A stretch of DNA of 50,954 bases from Stutzerimonas kunmingensis (GTDB taxonomy: Bacteria; Pseudomonadota; Gammaproteobacteria; Pseudomonadales; Pseudomonadaceae): contig NZ_FORS01000014.1 in NCBI RefSeq assembly GCF_900114065.1, positions 1 through 50,954 on the forward strand, read 5' to 3'. The translations under genes and the position numbers were made by a program. Numbering within the stretch: position 1 is the first letter of the stretch; every line of letters starts with the position of its first letter. Under the pieces are notes generated by a model. It searched no databases, was not told the origin of the DNA, and was given only the letters and a program-made list of their open reading frames with translations. Positions 25,950 through 33,463 of the stretch are shown in pieces.

Positions 25950-26067
25950 GTGTCCGGATGGCCGTGGAATCGGTGTCCGGATGCTCGTGGAATGAGTGTC
26001 CGGGTCAGCGTGGAATCACTGTCCGGATGTGCGTGGAATGGGTGTCCGAGTCAGCGTGGAATCCGCA
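25950..26067. repeat. Five 23-bp tandem units, terminal array of an IS21-type element
   Basis: Units start at 25950, 25973, 25996, 26019 and 26042, an exact 23-bp period. The consensus is GTGTCCGGATgnnCGTGGAAT plus 2 bp. The array ends ...GGAATCCGCA at 26067; on the other strand it begins TGCGGATTCCACGC, the TG start expected of an IS21-family end with multiple transposase-binding repeats. The body of the IS is absent. The next base (26068) resumes a dehydrogenase gene. Confidence 0.75.
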
Positions 26068-26169
26068 ATCAAACGCTCCGGCTACGGGCGCGAGCTAATC
26101 GGCTTGGGCATCAAGGAATTCGTCAATCACAAGCTGATTAGCGTCATCGATATTGACGCGCCGTTCTAA
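26068..26169 (+). pseudogene. C-terminal tail of a (succinate-)semialdehyde dehydrogenase
   Basis: Directly after the IS21-type end the frame reads IKRSGYGRELIGLGIKEFVN, then HKLISVIDIDAPF and a stop at 26167-26169. The KxSGxGRE...GIxEFVN pattern is the universal C-terminus of NAD(P)-dependent aldehyde dehydrogenases, closest to GabD types. Only 33 residues remain. It is a different gene copy from the intact dehydrogenase at 26421. Confidence 0.75.
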
Positions 26170-26420
26170 CTTCATCTGCACATCAACGCAAACATCAATA
26201 CCTGATGCAGCCAGCCTCCATGATGAAAAGCTCAAGGGAGCTGGCTGCATAGGCAACCCTGGCGCGAAGCACGGCGCGTTCCCAGCTGATCCAGAAGTGA
26301 GCTGCAAGGGCGTGGAAATATGCACACGTGCCGGAACCAATAGCGTTATATTGACATATATGAATATTGCGAATAGCCTGGACTCGTAACCCGCGCTAGA
26401 AACCTCAGGAGGCACCCCCC

Positions 26421-27920
26421 ATGAAAGATTCCAGCGATACCCATCCGAATCACCTTCCCGACAGCAGCTACGGCCTGTTTATTGACAACCAGTGGGTTTC
26501 GGACGAATACGGTGAAACCCTCGACATTATCAACCCCGCCAACGGAAAAATTCTCACCAACATCCCAAACGCCACAGCTGCCGACGTCGACCGCGCGGTG
26601 CAGGCCGCACAGCGCGCCTTCATGACCTGGCGTACCACCTCACCTGCGGAACGCGCCAATGCGTTGTTGAAGATCGCCGACCTGCTGGAAGCCGATGCCG
26701 ATCGGTTCGCCGTTCTGGAAACCCTTGATGTAGGTAAACCCATTCGTGAAAGTCGCTCCGTCGACATCCCGCTGGCAATTGATCACTTCCGCTACTTCGC
26801 CGGCGTAATCCGCAGCCAATCGGATGAGGCGGTCATGCTGGATGAGCAAACACTCAGCATCGCTCTCAGTGAACCCCTCGGAGTTGTGGGCCAAGTGATT
26901 CCGTGGAACTTCCCGCTGCTTATGGCCGCCTGGAAGATCGCTCCGGCCATCGCAGCGGGTAACACCGTAGTCATCAAACCTTCCGAGCTGACCCCGGTAA
27001 CCATCCTCGAACTGGCGAAGATCTTCGCTAAGGTACTTCCAGCCGGCGTGGTCAACATCGTCACAGGCTTAGGCACCACAGTTGGGCAGGCGTTACTGGA
27101 TCATCCGGACCTGCGCAAGCTTGCCTTTACCGGCTCGACGCGTGTCGGCGAACTCGTCGCCAATGCGGCAGCGAAGAAAATCATTCCCGCCACCCTTGAA
27201 CTGGGCGGCAAGTCGGCCAACATCGTTTTCCCCGATGCGAACTGGGACAAGGCCGTGGAAGGCGCAGTCCTCGCCATCCTGTGGAACCAAGGCCAAGTCT
27301 GCGAATCCGGCGCACGGCTGTTCGTTCACGAATCCATCTACGAACGATTCCTAGCTGAGCTCAAGCATAAGTTCGAAGCTGTACGTGTGGGTGACCCACT
27401 GAACCCGGACACCATGATGGGTGCACAGGTCAGCAAGTCCCAGATGGAACGGATCCTCGGCTACGTCGATATCGCCAAACAGGAAGGCGCTGAGGTACTG
27501 ATCGGCGGCGGTCGTCTCACAGGTGCCAATTACGATGCCGGCTTCTTCATCCAGCCAACGATTCTGGTCGGTGTTCGCAACGATATGCGCGTCGCCTACG
27601 AGGAAATTTTCGGCCCTGTTCTGTGCGTCATTCCTTTCAAGGATGAAGCGGAGGTCATCGCCATGGCCAACGACTCCGAGTACGGCCTAGCCGGTGCAGT
27701 CTGGACCCAAGACATCAACCGGGCGTTACGTGTGGCACGCGCGGTGGAAACCGGACGTATGTGGGTAAATACCTACCATGAGATCCCTGCCCATGCCCCC
27801 TTTGGTGGCTATAAGAAATCTGGCCTAGGACGGGAAACTCACAAGTCAATGCTGGAAGCCTACAGCCAGAAGAAGAACATCTACGTCAGCCTCAACGAAG
27901 CACCGCTCGGGCTCTTCTGA
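26421..27920 (+). CDS. NAD(P)-dependent aldehyde dehydrogenase
   Basis: The protein is 499 aa, full length for the family, with a CAGGAGGC Shine-Dalgarno site before ATG 26421. Asn163 (PWNFP), Glu260 (LELGGKS) and the catalytic Cys294 (GQVCESG) are present, and the FTGST NAD-binding loop lies near 236-240. It resembles betaine/aminobutyraldehyde-type dehydrogenases. It oxidises an aldehyde to the acid. It is first in a four-gene rightward set with an old yellow enzyme, an LLM flavoprotein and an ArsR regulator, which together suggest handling of a reactive carbonyl compound. The substrate is unknown. Confidence 0.93.
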   Translation: MKDSSDTHPNHLPDSSYGLFIDNQWVSDEYGETLDIINPANGKILTNIPNATAADVDRAVQAAQRAFMTWRTTSPAERANALLKIADLLEADADRFAVLETLDVGKPIRESRSVDIPLAIDHFRYFAGVIRSQSDEAVMLDEQTLSIALSEPLGVVGQVIPWNFPLLMAAWKIAPAIAAGNTVVIKPSELTPVTILELAKIFAKVLPAGVVNIVTGLGTTVGQALLDHPDLRKLAFTGSTRVGELVANAAAKKIIPATLELGGKSANIVFPDANWDKAVEGAVLAILWNQGQVCESGARLFVHESIYERFLAELKHKFEAVRVGDPLNPDTMMGAQVSKSQMERILGYVDIAKQEGAEVLIGGGRLTGANYDAGFFIQPTILVGVRNDMRVAYEEIFGPVLCVIPFKDEAEVIAMANDSEYGLAGAVWTQDINRALRVARAVETGRMWVNTYHEIPAHAPFGGYKKSGLGRETHKSMLEAYSQKKNIYVSLNEAPLGLF

Positions 27921-27983
27921 CCTCCTTGAACCATATTTTTTTGACTTATAACATCGAATATCTTAGATATGCAGGTAAGCAAA

Positions 27984-29108
27984 ATGACACACTCAGAACT
28001 TTTTAAAACCACTCAGCTGGGCCCATACACCCTCAAGAACCGTATCGTTCTGCCGCCACTGACGCGTTCACGCAGCTCTCAACCCGGCAATATTGCGAAC
28101 GACCTAATGGCCACATATTACCGTCAGCGCAGCGGTGCTGGCTTCATGGTGACCGAGGGCACACAGATCGAACCCCGAGGACAGGGTTATGCCTGGACAC
28201 CTGGCATTCATAGCCCGGAACAGATACAAGGCTGGCGTAAGGTCACCGACGCTGTTCACGCCGAAGGGGGGGTGATCTTTGCTCAACTTTGGCATGTGGG
28301 CCGCGTGTCGCACACGTCGCTGCAACCCGGTGGTGAAGCGCCCGTCGCGCCATCAGCCATCCGCGCGGACAACGTCAAGGTGTTCATCGAAACTGGCCCC
28401 GGCACGGGTACACTGGCCGACCCTTCGACCCCACGAGCCCTGTCCACCAAGGAGGTAAAGGAACTGGTTGAGCTCTACGCCCAAGCAGCCCGAAATGCTT
28501 TGGACGCAGGTTTTGACGGGGTGGAGCTTCACTGCGCGAATGGGTACCTGGTAAACCAGTTCATTTCGGCGCATACCAACCAGCGTGATGATGAATATGG
28601 CGGTTCGCTGCAGAACCGTCTTCGCTTCCTGCGCGAAATCACCCTCGCCGTTGCTGGTGTCGTCGGCAAGGAGCGCGTTGGCGTTCGCTTCGCCCCGCTG
28701 TTCGCGACCACAGACGAAGACCGCGTCTACCTTGGCCTGGTCGAAGAAGATCCTCACCAAACCTACATCGAGGCAGTGAAGATCCTCGAGGAAGTAGGCA
28801 TTGCCTACCTGTCGCTCGCCGAAGCCGATTGGGAAAACGCACCCGAGCTGCCTGAGACGTTCCGGGAAGCTGTTCGTAAGACCTTCAGCGGCAAGATTAT
28901 CTATGCCGGCAAGTACACCGCTGAACGAGGAAATCGCGTGATAAAAGCTGGCTGGGGCGACCTGATCGCTTTTGGCCGCCCCTTCATTGCGAACCCCGAC
29001 CTGCCCGCTCGTATCGCCAACAACTGGCCGCTTAACCCAGTTGATCCAAGCAGCATGTACGGCGGTACCGATAAGGGCTACACCGACTACCCGACTTACA
29101 AATCCTAA
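27984..29108 (+). CDS. Old yellow enzyme, NADH:flavin oxidoreductase (NemA/XenB type)
   Basis: The protein is 374 aa from ATG 27984, preceded by AGGTAAGC; the ATG at 27969 is too far upstream. It has an FMN-binding TIM barrel with LPPLTRSRS, QLWHVGR (Gln101, His104), ELHCANGYLVNQF (His183/Asn186, substrate binding) and YGGSLQNR. The family reduces activated C=C bonds, nitro-esters and electrophiles such as N-ethylmaleimide. It lies 63 bp after the aldehyde dehydrogenase on the same strand and is followed by a strong hairpin. Confidence 0.93.
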   Translation: MTHSELFKTTQLGPYTLKNRIVLPPLTRSRSSQPGNIANDLMATYYRQRSGAGFMVTEGTQIEPRGQGYAWTPGIHSPEQIQGWRKVTDAVHAEGGVIFAQLWHVGRVSHTSLQPGGEAPVAPSAIRADNVKVFIETGPGTGTLADPSTPRALSTKEVKELVELYAQAARNALDAGFDGVELHCANGYLVNQFISAHTNQRDDEYGGSLQNRLRFLREITLAVAGVVGKERVGVRFAPLFATTDEDRVYLGLVEEDPHQTYIEAVKILEEVGIAYLSLAEADWENAPELPETFREAVRKTFSGKIIYAGKYTAERGNRVIKAGWGDLIAFGRPFIANPDLPARIANNWPLNPVDPSSMYGGTDKGYTDYPTYKS

Positions 29109-29153
29109 ACGCTCAGAGCCACGCCCCATAACTCAGGGGCGTGGCTCAGCGTT
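29108..29153 (+). terminator. Hairpin terminator after the old yellow enzyme gene
   Basis: AACGCT-CA-GAGCCACGCCCC pairs with GGGGCGTGGCTC-AGCGTT (18 pairs with a 2-nt bulge, 8-nt loop). The long GC-rich stem starts at the stop codon. Only a weak T run follows, so read-through into the LLM gene is possible. Confidence 0.75.
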
Positions 29154-29174
29154 TGCTGACCGAGGAAGTTAAGC

Positions 29175-30158
29175 ATGTACCAACCGAGCACGATCCCCTA
29201 CCAAGAGCATAGGGGATTCAAACGAACCTTCAGGCAGGGTCATCTAAGCCTTGGGCTGTTCTTTCCCCTGGAGGCTTTCGAAGGTGATACACCGAGCATG
29301 CTAGATCAGGTCGCGCTGGCCAAACGTGCAGAGGCACTTGGTTTTTCGGCGCTCTGGTTTCGCGACGTCCCGCTCAGGGACCCAAGCTTCGGTGATGTCG
29401 GCCAGGTTTTCGACCCTTGGGTGTATCTGGGCTACATCGCAGCCCATACAACAAAAATCGCACTAGGCACCGCCTCCATCGCCCTTACTTTGCGTAATCC
29501 CTTGCACACGGCAAAGGCCGCAGCGAGCATTGATCAATTGAGCGGAGGTCGCTTGCTCCTGGGAGTAGCCTCTGGCGATCGTCCCGTGGAGTTTCCCGCA
29601 TTCAGCGTTGATCCAGAACAGCGTGGCGAGACCTTTCAAGAAAACCTCAATGTGATACGCCAAGCCCATCGAACACACTTCGAGCCCATTCGCTGGAGTC
29701 ACGGCGAGTTACTGGGGGCCGATCTCGTTCCCAAACCTACGACTCGGGAAATACCGCTATTCGTAACCGGACACAGCCGCCAGCCGCTCGATTGGATCGC
29801 GCGTGAAAGCCATGGATGGATCAACTATCCACGTCCGCCAAAAATGCAGCGACTCATCGTGGAAGATTGGCGACAGGAAACGGCTAAACAATGTGGCACT
29901 ATCTACAAGCCGTTCTTGCAATCGCTGTATATCGACCTGGACGAACACCCATCCACGCCACCCTCGCCTATCCATCTAGGATTCCGACTGGGACGTAACC
30001 ACCTGCGGGCCTTGCTGGATACACTTCAGGAAATCGGTGTAGATCACGTCATCCTGAACCTCAAGTATAGTAAACGCCCCGCAGCAGAGGTTATCGAGGA
30101 ACTTGGCAAACATATCGTCCCGCAATTCGGCGCACAGGTGCCCGATAGTCCTACCTGA
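29175..30158 (+). CDS. LLM-class flavin-dependent oxidoreductase (luciferase-like)
   Basis: The protein is 327 aa with GAGGAAGTTAAGC before ATG 29175. It has a bacterial luciferase-like TIM barrel: LGLFFPLEAF near the start, AEALGFSALWFRDVP, TTKIALGTASIALTLRNP and the DQLSGGRLLLGVASGDRP motif that binds FMN/F420. Family members are monooxygenases or reductases that need a flavin reductase partner. The adjacent aldehyde dehydrogenase and ene-reductase suggest a joint pathway for a reactive or xenobiotic carbonyl. The substrate is unknown. Confidence 0.9.
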   Translation: MYQPSTIPYQEHRGFKRTFRQGHLSLGLFFPLEAFEGDTPSMLDQVALAKRAEALGFSALWFRDVPLRDPSFGDVGQVFDPWVYLGYIAAHTTKIALGTASIALTLRNPLHTAKAAASIDQLSGGRLLLGVASGDRPVEFPAFSVDPEQRGETFQENLNVIRQAHRTHFEPIRWSHGELLGADLVPKPTTREIPLFVTGHSRQPLDWIARESHGWINYPRPPKMQRLIVEDWRQETAKQCGTIYKPFLQSLYIDLDEHPSTPPSPIHLGFRLGRNHLRALLDTLQEIGVDHVILNLKYSKRPAAEVIEELGKHIVPQFGAQVPDSPT

Positions 30159-30296
30159 CAGGACAATAGGATTCCAGTCCAAACCAGCCCGTCATTGCGA
30201 CGGGCAGGCGCGCAGAGATCATGGCGAAGCCTTCCAATTTGATGCGCGAATCAGGAAGATATCTAGATATCGAAAAAAACAGGTCTCAAAAAATTC

Positions 30297-30602
30297 ATGA
30301 CTATTGACGTCAACGAAGCCCTGAAAGCATTGGCGAACCCGATGCGCCTTGCCATCCTCAATTGGCTCAAGGATCCCAGGACAGTCTTTCCCGAGCAGGA
30401 AGTCGACCCAGAAACGGTAGGCGTGTGCGTCAGTATCATCCAAGAGCGCACGGGCCTCTCGCAGTCAACGACATCGCTTTATCTCGCAGCTCTACAGCGC
30501 GCGCAATTGGTGACATCGCAGCGGATCGGCCCCTGGACCTACTACAAACGCCACGATGAGAATATCGATGCCTTCTTCAAGGCGCTGCAAGAAAGAATCT
30601 AG
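30297..30602 (+). CDS. ArsR-family winged-helix repressor
   Basis: The protein is 101 aa. ALKALANPMRLAILNWLKDP begins the winged helix, and GLSQSTTSLYLAALQRAQLV is the recognition helix region. WTYYKRHDENIDAFFKAL closes the domain. It lacks the CVC-type metal-binding motif of arsenic sensors; a single Cys occurs at about residue 44 (GVCVS), so it may sense electrophiles or thiol reagents rather than metals. It ends the aldehyde dehydrogenase/OYE/LLM cassette and probably represses it. Confidence 0.9.
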   Translation: MTIDVNEALKALANPMRLAILNWLKDPRTVFPEQEVDPETVGVCVSIIQERTGLSQSTTSLYLAALQRAQLVTSQRIGPWTYYKRHDENIDAFFKALQERI

Positions 30603-30863
30603 GGCTGCACACCCTTGTATTTCTGACTGATTTCAGTCTTTGCCGATGTCAAAAACAGCAATCTGACCAAATAACGATCAGATCATCCGAAGCTTCGAGT
30701 GATCGAACAGCATTACCAGTGATGCGGTGCGCGGAAAAAACGCTCCTATAGCAAAACTGCCACTTGACAACGCTGAAACCAGGGGCTGTACACGCAAAAG
30801 ACAGCACACTCCAGAGAGGGACGCGAAGCCCTTCAAGTGCTCTTCTACGGCCAACCTTCTTTA
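30603..30863. other. Intergenic seam, nothing recognised
   Basis: 260 bp between the ArsR gene and the IS66 transposase fragment. No gene, hairpin or IS end was identified. The left end of the IS66 element is absent, so the seam is probably a deletion point. Confidence 0.3.
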
Positions 30864-31367
30864 GGGGGCAGCCGCCACGGCGTCGACATCCCACGCCAGC
30901 CCCTGGCGCGTTGGGTGATCCAAAGTGGCGAGCAACTGCAACCGTTGCTCAACCTGATGCGCGACAAGCTGCTGGACTACCCCGTGTTGCACTGCGACGA
31001 AACGCGCTTGCAGGTGCTGCATGAACCGGGACGAGACCCCTCGGCACAATCCTGGATGTGGGTGCAAAGCGGTGGGCCGCCGGACAAGCCGGTGATCCTT
31101 TTCGACTACACAGCCAGCCGCGCGCAGGAGGTGCCGCTACGCCTGCTCGATGGCTACCGCGGCTACCTGATGACCGACGACTACGCCGGTTACAACGCCG
31201 TGGCTACACGCGACGGCATCGAACGCCTGGGCTGCTGGGCGCATGCGCGACGCAAGTTCGTCGAAGCCCAAAAGGTGCAGCCCAAGGGCAAGACTGGGCG
31301 TGCCGACGTGGCGCTGAGCCTGATCAACAAGCTCTACGGCATCGAGCGTGACCTGAAGGACGCTGAC
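30864..31367 (+). pseudogene. tnpC: IS66-family transposase (TnpC) internal fragment
   Basis: In-frame homology runs from HGVDIPRQPLARWV through LHCDETRLQVLH (first catalytic Asp), LMTDDYAGYNAV (second Asp) and GCWAHARRKFVEA to YGIERDLKDAD. After about 31367 the frame continues but is no longer transposase. Both the N-terminal ~200 residues and the C-terminus are missing, so it is a dead IS66 copy fused to DNA upstream of the relaxase. Confidence 0.85.
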
Positions 31368-31543
31368 CATTCCATTCCAGCGGGTTCCCCATTGACGCTG
31401 GAGCCGCATCCCATTTCCCGCTATACCGAAGCGGTTAAAGGCCAAAGGGCCGAAACGGCAAGGGAATGGGGGTGCAAGGGGAAAGGCCCTACCTCGAAAA
31501 GGCGAAAAGGCATCCCGGCCGGCCCCCCCCAGAGGACACCCAC
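31368..31543. other. Non-coding leader of the conjugative relaxase, possible oriT relic
   Basis: 175 bp between the IS66 fragment and the relaxase ATG. It contains short palindromes such as GGCCAAAGGGCC (about 31440-31451), purine-rich runs, a C8 tract (about 31524-31531) and an AGAGGA ribosome-binding site. Transfer origins often lie next to relaxase genes, but no nick site can be recognised. Confidence 0.3.
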
Positions 31544-33384
31544 ATGCTCTCCCTGTTCCAGCGAAAACGGCCTCCGGTCACTGCCCCATCACCAGCGCCC
31601 GCCACCGACCTCCCCAAAGGGCTGCTACGGCCCGAATCGGCCGCATCGCTGCTGGCGACACCGCGCCGACAGAAGCTGCTGGAACACATCTGGCAGCGCA
31701 CGTCGCTGTCGCGCCGGCAGTTCGCCACGCTGTACCGCACGCCGCTGGAGCGCTACGCCGAGCTGGTCCAGCAATTCCCCGCTTCCGAGAGCCATCATCA
31801 CGCTTACCCCGGCGGCATGCTGGATCACGGGTTGGAGATCGTCGCCTATGCGCTCAAGCTGCGGCAGTCCCATCTGTTGCCCATCGGCGCCAGCCCCGAA
31901 GACCAGGCGGCGCAGTCGGAAGCCTGGACCGCCGCCGTTGCTTACGCCGCGCTGCTGCACGACATCGGCAAGGTGGCCGTCGATCTGCTGGTCGAGCTGG
32001 CAGACGGCTCGCTGTGGCATCCCAGGCACGGCCCGCTGCACCAGTCGTACCGCTTCCGCTACCGCGAAGACCGCGAGTACCGGTTGCACAGCGCCGCAAC
32101 AGGGCTGCTCTACCGCCAATTGCTCGATGGTCCGCTCCTAGACTGGCTCAGCGGCTATCCGTCTCTGTGGGCACCATTGCTCTACGTCTTGGCCGGGCAG
32201 TACGAGCACGCCGGCGTGCTGAGTGAACTGGTCGTGCAGGCTGATCGCGCTTCTGTGGCACAGGAACTGGGCGGCGATCCCGCGCGCGCCATGGCCGCGC
32301 CCAGGCACGCGCTGCAACGCAAGCTGCTGGACGGGCTGCGCTTCCTGCTCAAGGAACAGTTGAAGCTGAATCAGCCGGAAGCCTCCGATGGCTGGCTCAC
32401 TGAGGATGGGCTGTGGCTGGTGAGCAAGACTGTCTCGGACAAGCTGCGCGCGCACCTGCTGTCTCAGGGGATCGACGGCATTCCTGTGAACAACACCGCC
32501 GTCTTCAAAGTGCTGCAGAACCACGGCATGCTCCAGCCCACCTCAGACGGCAAGGCGGTCTGGCGCGCGACCGTGACCAGTGCGACCGGCTGGTCCTACT
32601 CGTTCACCCTGTTGCGCCTCGCGCCCGCGCTGATCTGGGAATCCGGCGAGCGGCCAGCGCTTTTCGCAGGCACGGTGGCGATCGACACGACGCCAGCGGA
32701 AACCAACGGCAGTGCACCAGGCACACCGCCCGCGGTCGTGGGGCAGCCAACCCCCGAAGGTCTGGAGACTCCCCCTTGGGAATGCCCTCGCAGCGATACC
32801 GCCTTGCCGACTGCGGCCCCGCCCGTGCCTGACGTCATGGAGGACATGCTGGCGATGGTTGGATTGGATCGCACGGCCGACATGGGGAAGGGTGAAGATC
32901 CAGTGGAGAAAGTCCCTGCCCCAACCACAGCCGCAGCGTCTCCCTTGCCACTTACCCCTGCGCCTGGACCTGCATCAACTCCAACAGTCGCGATACCATC
33001 CGGGGAGCATTTCATGACGTGGCTGCAACAGGGAGTCGCCGCGCGGCGACTCATCATCAACGACGCCAAGGCGCTCGTGCATACGGTGAGCGACACCGCC
33101 TACCTGGTCAGTCCCAGCGTGTTCCAGCGCTATGCGTAGGAACATCCCAGGTGGATGCGCTGGTCAGGCAGGACAAGCAACCGGATTGGCAGTGGGTGCA
33201 AAAGCGCTTTTAGAAACTGCAGCTATACCGCAAGCACCCAAATGGCCTGAACATTTGGACCTGTGAAGTCACGGGCCCGAGGAAGTCCCGCCGACTGCAT
33301 GGCTACCTCCTCGAAAATGGGTCCTTGGTATTCGCCGAAATACCGCCCAACAATCCCTATCTTGCTCTGACTCAGGAAGGATGA
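31544..33384 (+). pseudogene. MobH-family conjugative relaxase (ICE TraI_2 type), decayed
   Basis: The frame from ATG 31544 (AGAGGA upstream) encodes 531 residues to TAG 33137-33139. SHHHAYPGGMLDHGLEIVAY and LLHDIGKVAVDLLV form the HD-hydrolase relaxase core typical of ICEclc/PAGI-2-like integrative conjugative elements, and a DUF1528-like C-terminal part follows. Beyond the stop the homology resumes in another frame (VDALVRQDKQPDWQWVQKRF), meets a second in-frame TAG (about 33211) and continues (LYRKHPNGLNIWTCEV) to TGA 33382-33384. At least one frameshift and one or two nonsense changes are therefore present. No other transfer genes accompany it. Confidence 0.85.
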
Positions 33385-33463
33385 CGCGACTCGGGCAGCG
33401 ACCGTCACCACCGTGTGGCGACGATCAATGCCCCGCGAAGCTGGCAACATTTGGCGAACTAAG

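Noticed and set aside
25950..26067. CRISPR array
   Set aside because: The units are contiguous 23-mers without variable spacers and match IS21-type terminal repeats; no cas genes are present.
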